Part shown: positions 23,334 to 31,834 of the stretch, one piece after another
Layout of the letters: each line of letters begins with the position of its first letter
Position numbering within the stretch: the stretch's first letter is position 1
The notes under the pieces: generated by a model
Databases searched by the model: none
What the model saw: the letters and a program-made list of their open reading frames with translations, nothing else
Told to the model about the DNA's origin: nothing
Program-made: the position numbers and the translations under genes
From: an uncultured Phocaeicola sp.
GTDB lineage: Bacteria > Bacteroidota > Bacteroidia > Bacteroidales > Bacteroidaceae
Assembly: GCA_948579315.1 (NCBI GenBank)
Contig: CAPAOL010000038.1
Coordinates: forward strand, 1 to 34,209
Length of the DNA: 34,209 nucleotides
Direction: 5' to 3'

Positions 23334-24473
23334 TTATTCTTCTGTTTTCACTTTGGCTCCTTCCTGTGCCAGTCCGATAAACACTGCCGATAACATCGTA
23401 AATACATAAGCCTGAATGAAAGCCACCAGTAGCTCAAGCGCATTCATAAAGATGTTAAACAATACAGAAGCCACCGTGAGCGTGCCGTTCAGCGCAGGCC
23501 CCATACTTGCCGAGATAAATATCAGGCAAGTGAGCACCAGCATCGCCATGTGTCCGGCCAGCATATTGGCAAAGAGACGGATCATCAAAGCAAACGGTTT
23601 CGTAAAGATTCCGAAGAACTCGATGAACGGCATCATCGGCACAGGCACTTTCAGCCACCAAGGTACATCGGGCCAAAAAATATCTTTCCAATAATGTTTC
23701 GTACCGAAGATATTGACTGCGAGGAACGTGCAGACTGCCAGCACCATCGTGATAGCGATATTTCCCGTCACATTCGCGCCTCCAGGGAAAAACGGAATCA
23801 ATCCCATCATGTTATTGATAAAGATGAAAAAGAACGCTGTCAGCAGATATGGCGCAAACTTCCGGTAGTTGGGTCCGACACAACTCTTGATGATGTCGTC
23901 GTTCACCATCATGATGAACATCTCCATGAATCCGATAAATCCTCCCGGTGCTTTGGCTCCTTGCGGACGTTTTCTGTACCAGTGTGCCACGCTTAATACA
24001 ATGACTAATAACAGCACACTGTTGAACAGTAAAGCAAACGTCACTTTCGTAATGGAGATATCCCAGGGACGAACTTGTTCGCCTGCCGCATCATACTCTA
24101 CCAGTTTGCCTTCGTATTTGCTTCCTGCGGGAGCAATGGAAAATCCTTCATACGTACCTCCATTCTCTTCGAGACGGGAAGAAAGGAACGTGTGCCAACC
24201 TGAAGTGCTACTATAAACAATAACAGGTAACGGTATAGTAATATGCGTGTTACCCCATGTCGTAATATGCCATTCGTAGGAGTCGCCGATATGCCCGAAC
24301 ACAATTTCTTTCACATCAACCGTGTTCTCCTGTTCCTCCTTCGGGGTAATCTCGTCCTGCGTCTGCTGCGCCACCGCCTCCCCCTCTTGCTCTTGCGCAA
24401 GAACCGGGAAACCGATCGCTGCCATCAGGCAGAACAGAATCAACGGAGCTACTATGTTATGCAACTGTTTCAT
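23334..24473 (-). CDS. atpB: F0-ATPase subunit a with extended N-terminus
   Basis: This subunit forms the proton half-channels beside the c-ring. The protein has 379 residues, about 100 longer than E. coli subunit a. It begins with a signal-peptide-like stretch (LILFCLMAAIGFPVLAQ), then a Glu/Gln-rich segment and a soluble, probably periplasmic region up to about residue 140. The channel part follows (about 145-379), with the essential Arg in ALMIRLFANMLAGH and the terminal helix ALELLVAFIQAYVFTMLSAVFI. Extended forms are usual in Bacteroidetes. It overlaps the upstream four-TM gene by 17 bp. Confidence 0.96.
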   Translation of the reverse strand: MKQLHNIVAPLILFCLMAAIGFPVLAQEQEGEAVAQQTQDEITPKEEQENTVDVKEIVFGHIGDSYEWHITTWGNTHITIPLPVIVYSSTSGWHTFLSSRLEENGGTYEGFSIAPAGSKYEGKLVEYDAAGEQVRPWDISITKVTFALLFNSVLLLVIVLSVAHWYRKRPQGAKAPGGFIGFMEMFIMMVNDDIIKSCVGPNYRKFAPYLLTAFFFIFINNMMGLIPFFPGGANVTGNIAITMVLAVCTFLAVNIFGTKHYWKDIFWPDVPWWLKVPVPMMPFIEFFGIFTKPFALMIRLFANMLAGHMAMLVLTCLIFISASMGPALNGTLTVASVLFNIFMNALELLVAFIQAYVFTMLSAVFIGLAQEGAKVKTEE

Positions 24474-24891
24474 GTTTCTTCTTATTTTTCTTTTTCCGTT
24501 TCTGGTTCATCTCAAAAGAGAAGAAAAACCAGGTTTCGAATATCAGATATATCAAATAGAACGAGATAAATGTCAGTAAAAAAGCTCTGGCTTCTTCGCG
24601 TACAGCAAAGCAATAAATCAAGACCAGAATCAGCGAAAAAATCATCTTTATCATCTTCATTGCCAAATACAACAGTAACAATCTCTGCGGAGCGTGCCGC
24701 CGGCAAGCGTCGAACATATAGATGCTGGCCAAACCGAAGAAGTAAAAATAAACCGGTATAAACGGATACCCTCCAAAATAATGCCCCGGCAGAGCGAAGT
24801 GTAGAATAACAGCTCCGAGCGCCGCACTAATCACTGCAAATAAGGTATGCCAACAGATAAAGCTCCGTTTAGTTTTACTAATATTCATCAT
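24457..24891 (-). CDS. Four-TM membrane protein in the atp operon (AtpI-position protein)
   Basis: The 144-residue protein has four predicted membrane helices (about residues 12-34, 42-62, 70-96 and 104-128) and a very basic C-terminus (KRKKKNKKK). It lies directly before atpB, where other bacteria have atpI, an assembly or c-ring factor. The helices and the position support an AtpI-like role, but I see no strong sequence signature, so this is inferred. It overlaps atpB by 17 bp, which suggests coupled translation. An ATG three bases downstream of the first is equally possible. The gap to atpC is 81 bp. Confidence 0.7.
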   Translation of the reverse strand: MMNISKTKRSFICWHTLFAVISAALGAVILHFALPGHYFGGYPFIPVYFYFFGLASIYMFDACRRHAPQRLLLLYLAMKMIKMIFSLILVLIYCFAVREEARAFLLTFISFYLIYLIFETWFFFSFEMNQKRKKKNKKKHETVA

Positions 24892-24972
24892 GTTACTGTG
24901 TTTTTCTGTAAAGTTATTATCTCGTTTTTTGTTAATCTTTAGATGCTCGGTCTTTGTGCCGAAAGGCTTCCG

Positions 24973-25218
24973 TCAGGAAACACAGGCAGAAACCGTACCG
25001 TCACTCATTTCGACAAAACCGCCCTGAATATCCATCGTGTGCTCTTCTCCCTCCATCGTCGTATAACTCAACGTTCCTACTTTCAACGACGATACAATGG
25101 GCGCATGCCCCGGCAGAATAGAAAACGAACCGATCATGCCCGGCAATGTGACAATCTTCACATCTCCGTCGAATATGCTCTTTTCGGGCGATACTATACT
25201 CAAATGCAGTTCTTTCAT
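24973..25218 (-). CDS. atpC: F1-ATPase epsilon subunit, short form
   Basis: This subunit sits at the foot of gamma and contacts the c-ring. The 81-residue protein covers only the N-terminal beta-sandwich domain (LHLSIVSPEKSIFDGDVKIVTLPG, then GSFSILPGHAPIV and VGTLSY). The C-terminal two-helix domain of E. coli and Bacillus epsilon, which inhibits ATP hydrolysis and binds ATP, is missing. ATG 25218 is chosen over an upstream GTG at 25221. The short form is common in Bacteroidetes, so this is not a local truncation. It begins 12 bp after atpD. Confidence 0.94.
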   Translation of the reverse strand: MKELHLSIVSPEKSIFDGDVKIVTLPGMIGSFSILPGHAPIVSSLKVGTLSYTTMEGEEHTMDIQGGFVEMSDGTVSACVS

Positions 25219-25230
25219 CACTCTATATTT

Positions 25231-26748
25231 TTATTTTTTCGCCTGTTCCAACAATTTCTTACCTTTCTCTATTGCTTCCTCAATCGTACCAACATTCAGG
25301 AAAGCCTGTTCGGGAAGATAATCCACTTCTCCGTCCAGAATCATCTTGAATCCCTTGATGGTATCTTCAATACCCACCATCACACCCGGAACGCCTGTAA
25401 ACTGTTCGGCTACGGCAAACGGTTGCGAAAGGAAACGCTGCACACGGCGGGCGCGGTTCACTACCATCTTGTCTTCTTCCGAAAGTTCTTCCATACCGAG
25501 GATAGAGATAATATCCTGCAATTCCTTGTTACGCTGCAAGATTTGTTTCACTCGCTGCGCTATGTCGTAATGTTCCTGACCTACAATGTGCGGGTCAAGA
25601 ATACGTGATGTAGACGCCAACGGGTCGACAGCCGGATAGATACCCAGTTCGGTGATCTTACGGTCGAGTACGGTAGTTGCGTCCAAGTGGCTGAAAGTCG
25701 TTGCAGGAGCCGGGTCGGTCAAGTCATCGGCAGGCACATACACCGCTTGTACGGAGGTGATAGAACCTTTACGGGTAGACGTGATACGTTCCTGCATCGC
25801 ACCCATTTCTGTTGCCAGTGTAGGCTGGTAACCAACGGCGGAGGGCATACGTCCCAAAAGGGCAGACACTTCCGAACCTGCTTGCGTGAAACGGAAGATA
25901 TTATCGATAAAGAACAGGATATCACGTTTCTCACCTTCTTTCCCGGCGTCACGGAAAGATTCCGCTACCGTCAGTCCGGACAGTGCCACAGAAGCACGTG
26001 CGCCCGGAGGTTCGTTCATCTGACCGAAAATCAGCGACACCTGCGATTTCTCCAGTTCGTTATAATCTACTTTCGAAAGATCCCAGTGCCCTTTCTCCAT
26101 GCTTTCCTTGAATGCTTCGCCGTAACGGATAACGCCGGATTCGATCATTTCGCGCAGCAGGTCGTTACCTTCACGGGTACGTTCACCTACTCCGGCAAAT
26201 ACAGAGAATCCGTTATGCTTCTTGGCGATATTATTGATAAGTTCCTGAATCAATACGGTTTTTCCCACACCGGCGCCGCCGAACAAACCGATTTTACCAC
26301 CTTTGGCATACGGTTCGAGCAGGTCGATCACTTTGATACCTGTAAAGAGCACCTCTTGCACGGTTGTCAAATCCTCAAATTTAGGAGGGTCGCGATGAAT
26401 GGAATACGCACCGTCGCGATTGAGTCCTTTCATACCGTCGATCGAATCACCGACTACGTTCATCAGTCGTCCTTTAATCTGTTCGCCTATCGGCATAGTG
26501 ATCGGGCCTCCGGTGGGATACACTTTCATGCCTCTCTGAAGTCCGTCGGTACTATCCATCGCTACGGTACGCACCGTATTTTCGCCGATATGTTGCTGAA
26601 CTTCTACAACCAGTATTTTGCCGTTTGGCCGTTTTATCTCCAGTGCGTCGTGGATGCTTGGCAGCACCAGTTCCGCATCCGTACCTTCAAAGTACACATC
26701 GACCACAGGGCCGATGACCTGCGAGATATGTCCGATAATCTGTGACAT
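25231..26748 (-). CDS. atpD: F1-ATPase beta subunit
   Basis: This is the catalytic subunit of F1. The 505-residue protein has the P-loop GGAGVGKTVLIQ (157-168), a GERTREGNDL segment holding the catalytic Glu, SLIFGQMNEPPGARASVALSGLT and the FFIDNIFRFTQAGSEVSALLGRMPSAVGYQPTL region with Walker B Asp. The frame can be extended by two codons to a TTG at 26754, but ATG 26748 matches the family start, SQIIGHISQVIGPVVDV. It is the first gene of the operon, which is unlike E. coli, where atpD is near the end. A long leader precedes it. Confidence 0.98.
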   Translation of the reverse strand: MSQIIGHISQVIGPVVDVYFEGTDAELVLPSIHDALEIKRPNGKILVVEVQQHIGENTVRTVAMDSTDGLQRGMKVYPTGGPITMPIGEQIKGRLMNVVGDSIDGMKGLNRDGAYSIHRDPPKFEDLTTVQEVLFTGIKVIDLLEPYAKGGKIGLFGGAGVGKTVLIQELINNIAKKHNGFSVFAGVGERTREGNDLLREMIESGVIRYGEAFKESMEKGHWDLSKVDYNELEKSQVSLIFGQMNEPPGARASVALSGLTVAESFRDAGKEGEKRDILFFIDNIFRFTQAGSEVSALLGRMPSAVGYQPTLATEMGAMQERITSTRKGSITSVQAVYVPADDLTDPAPATTFSHLDATTVLDRKITELGIYPAVDPLASTSRILDPHIVGQEHYDIAQRVKQILQRNKELQDIISILGMEELSEEDKMVVNRARRVQRFLSQPFAVAEQFTGVPGVMVGIEDTIKGFKMILDGEVDYLPEQAFLNVGTIEEAIEKGKKLLEQAKK

Positions 26749-27374
26749 AAGCAATCTCTTTTATTTATATTATTCTTTTCTCTCCTTATAATAAGGAATA
26801 AACATTTTCGCGTTTTACCTAATTTCAATATTATAATAAACAGTTGAATTAATTTTTTGTTCAACTATTTTCTATATCCTAGAAACTTCTACTACTAGAA
26901 ATAGTTAAATAAACAACTGCACAAATGTAGAAACAATTCCGTGTCGTTGTTACTCCTTTTTCATTATTTGTCGTTCACTAACACTTATTAGACCAACAAT
27001 AACTACACATTGACCAATTTAGACGAATTTCAGCTACAAATCAACGTAAAGGCAGGTTTTTAGATTACAATATATCAATAAACTAAAATCCTGCATTCAG
27101 TTTCCTTTCTCATTACTTAGAATCAACAATTTAGCCATTACACAAAATAGTAGCACAAACAACTAGTTTTGTGTTCGAGCACAGTAAACATTGTCTTCCT
27201 ACGCTTTCCTTAAGAAAGTTTAAAGCCATGTTTCCTATTTTCTCACTATCAATTTCTCTATATTACACGTTTACACACTAAAATTGACACCAATCTTTAA
27301 TATAATCAACGCATATACAAGTATAATCTCGTTTTTTTGCTGTAATTTTGCACCACTAATATAAAACACTCTAA
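26749..27374. promoter_or_regulatory. Gene-free region with divergent atp and purT promoters
   Basis: This stretch of 626 bp is AT-rich and shows no credible gene. On the minus strand TACATTTG (26922-26929) is an exact -7 box for atpD, implying a leader near 170 nt that contains the hairpin AGTTGAA/TTCAACT (26842-26866). On the plus strand TAATTTTG (27343-27350) is a -7 box 24 bp before purT. GCAGGTTTTTAG (27052-27063) and CTAAAATCCTGC (27083-27094) form another hairpin with one mismatch. The rest (27100-27340) shows nothing I can name. Confidence 0.55.
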
Positions 27375-28544
27375 ATGATGAAGAAAATACTGTTACTCGG
27401 TTCTGGAGAACTAGGAAAAGAATTTGTAATTTCAGCTCAACGTAAAGGTCAACACATCATTGCTTGCGACTCATACGCGGGAGCACCTGCTATGCAAGTG
27501 GCTGATGAATTTGAAGTATTCGATATGCTGAACGGTGAAGAACTAGAGCGCGCTGTAAAGAAACACCAGCCGGACATTATCGTTCCAGAGATTGAAGCGA
27601 TCCGCACGGAACGTTTGTATGACTTCGAAAAAGAAGGTATCCAGGTAGTCCCCAGCGCCCGTGCCGTAAACTTCACAATGAATCGTAAAGCTATCCGCGA
27701 CCTTGCCGCTAAAGAACTCGGACTGAAAACAGCCAAATACTTCTATGCCAAAACATTGGACGAACTGAAAGAAGCTGCCGATAAAATCGGCTTCCCTTGT
27801 GTCGTTAAACCATTAATGTCATCCTCCGGTAAAGGACAGTCGTTAGTGAAAAGCGCTGACGAGCTTGAACACGCCTGGGAATATGGATGTAGCGGAAGCC
27901 GTGGCGATATCCGCGAGCTTATTATTGAAGAATTTATCAAATTCGACAGCGAAATCACCCTGCTCACCGTTACTCAAAAGAACGGCCCCACCCTGTTCTG
28001 CCCTCCTATCGGACACGTGCAGAAAGGTGGCGACTATCGCGAAAGTTTCCAGCCTGCACACATCGATCCTGCTCATTTGAAAGAAGCGGAAGAAATGGCA
28101 GAAAAAGTAACCCGTGCGCTAACAGGCGCAGGACTTTGGGGAGTTGAGTTCTTCCTGAGCCACGAAAACGGAGTCTATTTCTCCGAACTTTCTCCACGCC
28201 CGCACGATACTGGCATGGTGACTTTGGCAGGAACACAAAACCTGAATGAATTTGAATTGCATCTGCGTGCCGTGCTCGGTCTGCCTATTCCAAGTATCAA
28301 GCAAGAACGGATAGGCGCAAGTGCTGTCATCCTCTCTCCGATTGCCAGCCAGGAACGCCCTCAATATCGCGGACTGGAAGAAGTGACCAAAGAAGAAGAT
28401 ACCTATCTACGTATATTCGGCAAACCGTTTACACGCGTCAACCGCCGTATGGGTGTGGTGCTTTGCTATGCTCCGCTTGATGCTAATTTGGATGCGTTGC
28501 GCGACAAGGCTAAAAGAATTGCAGAGAAAGTAGAAGTTTACTAA
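27375..28544 (+). CDS. purT: Formate-dependent phosphoribosylglycinamide formyltransferase (GART 2)
   Basis: The enzyme formylates GAR using formate and ATP, the third step of purine synthesis, without folate. The 389-residue ATP-grasp protein has the N-terminal KILLLGSGELGKEF (residues 4-17), the ATP loop MSSSGKGQS (148-156), GVEFFLSHENGVYFSELSPRPHDTGMVT (metal and nucleotide region) and the C-terminal domain ending AKRIAEKV. The first two codons are both ATG; either may be used. It is transcribed from its own -7 box and followed by a GNAT gene after 20 bp. It complements the folate route served by fhs. Confidence 0.97.
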   Translation: MMKKILLLGSGELGKEFVISAQRKGQHIIACDSYAGAPAMQVADEFEVFDMLNGEELERAVKKHQPDIIVPEIEAIRTERLYDFEKEGIQVVPSARAVNFTMNRKAIRDLAAKELGLKTAKYFYAKTLDELKEAADKIGFPCVVKPLMSSSGKGQSLVKSADELEHAWEYGCSGSRGDIRELIIEEFIKFDSEITLLTVTQKNGPTLFCPPIGHVQKGGDYRESFQPAHIDPAHLKEAEEMAEKVTRALTGAGLWGVEFFLSHENGVYFSELSPRPHDTGMVTLAGTQNLNEFELHLRAVLGLPIPSIKQERIGASAVILSPIASQERPQYRGLEEVTKEEDTYLRIFGKPFTRVNRRMGVVLCYAPLDANLDALRDKAKRIAEKVEVY

Positions 28545-28564
28545 ACAAGAAAATCAGAAATAAG

Positions 28565-29035
28565 ATGAATAGAATCCGCCAAGTAAACCTGTCTGATATT
28601 CCGGCATTGCAAGAGCTATATCAGCATACAGTCCTGACTGTGAACCGAAAAGATTATACAGCCGAAGAAGTAGCAGACTGGGCTTCGTGCGGAGACGACA
28701 CATCACATTGGGGTGAGCTTTTCGAAGAGCAACATTATGTGGTTGCAGAAAATGAAGAAGGTGTGATTGTAGGCTTCGGCTCTGTCAACGATGACGGATA
28801 TATGCACACGCTGTTTGTCCATAAGGACTTTCAGCATCAAGGCATTGCGACATCTTTGTATAAATATCTCGAAGCATACGCACGAGAAAGAGGTGCGAAA
28901 AGATTAACATCGGAGGTTAGCATCACAGCAAAACCGTTTTTCGAGAAACAAGGTTTTCAGGTTGATGAAGAACAAAAACGAAAAGCTAATCAAATGTATC
29001 TCACCAATTATAAAATGAGCAAGCAACTCTATTAA
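28565..29035 (+). CDS. GNAT family N-acetyltransferase
   Basis: The 156-residue protein has the GNAT fold pattern: N-terminal IRQVNLSDIPALQELY, a beta strand at VVGFGSVN-like residues (about 75-80), and the acetyl-CoA-binding segment LFVHKDFQHQGIATSLYKYLEAYA (about 88-111) with the Q-x-x-G-x-A pattern. The late segment KPFFEKQGFQVDEEQ resembles motif B of the family. The substrate cannot be read. It lies 20 bp after purT, probably in one transcript, and ends at a terminator. Confidence 0.92.
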   Translation: MNRIRQVNLSDIPALQELYQHTVLTVNRKDYTAEEVADWASCGDDTSHWGELFEEQHYVVAENEEGVIVGFGSVNDDGYMHTLFVHKDFQHQGIATSLYKYLEAYARERGAKRLTSEVSITAKPFFEKQGFQVDEEQKRKANQMYLTNYKMSKQLY

Positions 29036-29118
29036 TCTATATCGTTTCACATCTAAAATGCAAAGACATAGAATCAGTCTCATTTACTGACGAAGAGAAA
29101 ACTTATTCTATTGATAAA

Positions 29119-29168
29119 AACTCCAACCAATGCGACTTTATCCGCCACTTGGTTGGAGTTCTTTTTTT
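29119..29168. terminator. Bidirectional terminator between convergent genes
   Basis: AACTCCAACCAA (29119-29130) and TTGGTTGGAGTT (29149-29160) form a perfect 12-bp stem. Seven T follow on the plus strand (29162-29168), and on the minus strand the other side gives a run of five T. It serves purT-GNAT and the opposing acyltransferase gene. Confidence 0.92.
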
Positions 29169-29209
29169 AGCTTTATGAAATGTTTTTCAGATACATAACA
29201 ATGAAACTA

Positions 29210-30361
29210 TCATTTTTTACTCAAGAAACGTTTTGCCAAATATTTACGTATCGGTTCGTCATACAGTTTCAGGCACAGATAAGCAAGCACGATACTCAAG
29301 ACAAAGACGCACACGGCTACGTGCCAAGTCTCGCCCAACGTATAGAGCTTATTCTCAATCAGCCATGCATAGAACAGATACATCAACGGATAATGGACCA
29401 CATAAACCGGATAGGATATATCCCCCAGAAATTTGCATATCTTTGTCGATTGCACGTCCGTAGTGGTGCCCGACGCTCCTATCCAAAGAATGATAGGAAA
29501 AGCCACAATCACACAAAACGCTTCATAAACACCATTTATGCAAAGTGGTTCCATTCCTTCGAGATAAGGAACAGAGAACAGGGCAATCAACGCAATGGTA
29601 CAGATCCAAAACGCACCCTTCACCTTCATAGGTTTGAAGTTGCGCGACATCAGCATACCCAGCGAGAAAGGGAAAAGCATACGTAGGGAGCCGCCCAGGA
29701 AGTTAACCCCGTCCAGTGTCCAACCCACTCCTATGTTTCCATAAGTGGAGACATTGAAAACGGCAAACGCTGCCAATGCTGCACCCAGCAACACCACAAA
29801 TACCATCAGCGCCTTGTTGGACAAGCGGCGGATGAACAACGCATACAGGATATTACCGATATACTCGAAAAATAACGACCAGCAAGGACCGTTCAACGGA
29901 AACATCTCACCATTGCCACGAACTTCATACCCCACACCCGGCATGGCAGGAATGAAGAATATCGTGCAAAGAAGAGACAACATAATCATGGAAATGGCGA
30001 CATGCGTTCCATCCCACTGTACACAACCCTGAATACAGAATGTGATGGCACCCAATACGGCACCCATAACGACCATCGGATAAAGACGTATCAAACGACG
30101 TTTAAAGAAATCTTTCATGGTGAGACTCTTGCCCCAACGGTCGTCATAAGCGTAACCGATCACGAAACCCGAAAGGATAAAGAAGAAATCTACGGCAAGA
30201 TAACCGTGATTGAGAGTCTCGATATTGCCACCACCGGCAAAAGCATAGCCCTCGAATACATGATACCATATCACCATAAGAGCCGCTACACCACGAAGTC
30301 CGTCAAGAAGATCATAATGTGCTTTGGTATCTGCAAAGGCTGAAGAAGAAATGTTTGACAT
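29210..30361 (-). CDS. Membrane acyltransferase, acyltransferase 3 (OafA/YrhL) family
   Basis: This 383-residue integral membrane protein has about ten membrane helices and starts with LLDGLRGVAALMVIWYHV (residues 18-35), including the family Arg23 and the essential His34. FFFILSGFVIGYAYDDRW and KRRLIRLYPM follow, then the closing ISYPVYVVHYPLMYLFY. Such enzymes add acetyl or other acyl groups to LPS O-antigen, capsule, peptidoglycan or exported sugars. No SGNH domain is fused. It is 44 bp after a PagL-like outer membrane protein on the same strand, which suggests cell-surface lipid or glycan modification. The acceptor is unknown. Confidence 0.92.
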   Translation of the reverse strand: MSNISSSAFADTKAHYDLLDGLRGVAALMVIWYHVFEGYAFAGGGNIETLNHGYLAVDFFFILSGFVIGYAYDDRWGKSLTMKDFFKRRLIRLYPMVVMGAVLGAITFCIQGCVQWDGTHVAISMIMLSLLCTIFFIPAMPGVGYEVRGNGEMFPLNGPCWSLFFEYIGNILYALFIRRLSNKALMVFVVLLGAALAAFAVFNVSTYGNIGVGWTLDGVNFLGGSLRMLFPFSLGMLMSRNFKPMKVKGAFWICTIALIALFSVPYLEGMEPLCINGVYEAFCVIVAFPIILWIGASGTTTDVQSTKICKFLGDISYPVYVVHYPLMYLFYAWLIENKLYTLGETWHVAVCVFVLSIVLAYLCLKLYDEPIRKYLAKRFLSKK

Positions 30362-30405
30362 CTGTTTTTCTATTAATTAGTATTTTTTGTATAAACCCAG
30401 CAAGT

Positions 30406-31800
30406 TTAATGACGCACTTTAGGATACTTATTATTGAAACGGAACCCTAAGCCGAGCATCAAATAATTCGGTGTCTGAAAATTCTGAAGGTTGTAACCGA
30501 TGTGAAGGAAAGAGCTGCGCGTCACGTCTATCTTCAACGCAAAGACCTGATACAGACCCCGTAAATCGCCACGCCCCAGCACATTCGTTCCCAAACCGAC
30601 ATTGATGGTGAAAAACGGCATTACATACTCCGCCCGTCCCGAAAGTCCGAGAGCAAGCTGATGCTGAATGCCCGGCACAAGAAACCTGCGTCCGGAAGTG
30701 CCGCTGCCTCCATCGTAATCATATTCCACAATCCGGTCTTCGGTGTACACATTGGCACTACCGTCATAAACACCGTCCAGCGAGACGCCGAATCGCAGCT
30801 TATAATTGAGGTTGTACATCGGGGCAAAGTTGAATCCCGCCACAGGGTAACTGCCCGGCGAAGCTATCTGCTTCCCGCTTTCTACATACACGCCTTTCCG
30901 TCTCCACGAGCCGAACAACACAAGGTCATAACTAATATGACGGGGAAAACGGGGAATATACGGCTTGACCAAAGACTTGGTCAGGTCGGATTCTTCACGG
31001 TTGAAGTTGTACACCAGACCGATTTTCACTCCGGTGGTGTTCACTCCTGCGTTGGGGAATTTAGTGTTGCCGTTGGAGAAATGCGTAAAATCTCCGCCGA
31101 TGATAAAGTCGAAATAACGGGAAAGCGACCAATTGAGGTAGATACCTGCATTGAGATATGCATTCACCCGTGAGCCTACCGCTCCGTTGTAGGAGTTATA
31201 ATCGTTATCGTATGGTTTCCATCCGGCAGAAAGGCCGAAATTCCACTCGTAATTGAGCGAAAGACGGGGATTGAAACGGGCGATGCGTGCGCCCTGAAAG
31301 ACGTAGAACGTCACCGGATCACCGAGTTGCTTACGGTCGCCAAAGGTGGTGACGGCCAAGCCGAAGCCTTGGTAGGCTCCGCCGTAGATACGGTCGGCAC
31401 AGGTGTTGGGACGAAACTTGAAGGAATATTTCAGATGAGCAGCAAAGGAACTTTGGATGGGCTTCCACCGTTCGTTCTCTCCTTGCAGGAAAGGATTGGT
31501 GGGGAACACGTATTGCGGCCGGGCTTCTATCCCCAACCGGTGAATGAACCGATGGGGAACGTAAGGAGCTACCGTGTCCATGCCACATTGCGGGAAACTG
31601 TTGCGCCGGAATCCATGAAGTTCTTCCTGCAATCGACGCACTTCTTCACGAAGTTCGCGGACGTCCTGCTGGAGTTGCTCCACGTCTTGCCTGCCCTCTT
31701 TCACCTCCTGCCCCACTTCTTGCGCGCACAGCGAAGCAACGGGGAAAAGCAAGGCGGAACAGAATAGGATGATTTCCCGTCTGGGTATCTTTACTCTCAT
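30406..31800 (-). CDS. PagL-like outer membrane beta-barrel protein with N-terminal coiled coil
   Basis: The 464-residue protein has a signal peptide (IILFCSALLFPVASLCAQ), a short coiled coil (about residues 30-66, QQDVRELREEVRRLQEELHG), and a barrel with many amphipathic strands. The segment DFTHFSNGNTKFPNAGVN (238-254) has His240 and Ser242 in the His-x-Ser arrangement of the PagL lipid A 3-O-deacylase active site, and a later Asn-x-Gly resembles the family. Bacteroidetes relatives are annotated as acyloxyacyl hydrolases. It is far longer than Pseudomonas PagL (about 170 residues), so extra strands are present. A deacylase role is inferred from the motif. It lies 34 bp after a CAT-like gene. 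Confidence 0.75.
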   Translation of the reverse strand: MRVKIPRREIILFCSALLFPVASLCAQEVGQEVKEGRQDVEQLQQDVRELREEVRRLQEELHGFRRNSFPQCGMDTVAPYVPHRFIHRLGIEARPQYVFPTNPFLQGENERWKPIQSSFAAHLKYSFKFRPNTCADRIYGGAYQGFGLAVTTFGDRKQLGDPVTFYVFQGARIARFNPRLSLNYEWNFGLSAGWKPYDNDYNSYNGAVGSRVNAYLNAGIYLNWSLSRYFDFIIGGDFTHFSNGNTKFPNAGVNTTGVKIGLVYNFNREESDLTKSLVKPYIPRFPRHISYDLVLFGSWRRKGVYVESGKQIASPGSYPVAGFNFAPMYNLNYKLRFGVSLDGVYDGSANVYTEDRIVEYDYDGGSGTSGRRFLVPGIQHQLALGLSGRAEYVMPFFTINVGLGTNVLGRGDLRGLYQVFALKIDVTRSSFLHIGYNLQNFQTPNYLMLGLGFRFNNKYPKVRH

Positions 31801-31834
31801 ATCATAGTCTGGTTAGTCTTTTTCAGAACGAAGT

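Noticed and set aside
25687..26745. 352-codon frame antisense to atpD
   Set aside because: A shadow of the conserved atpD frame, rich in His, Arg and Cys as antisense translations are; it has no start signal.
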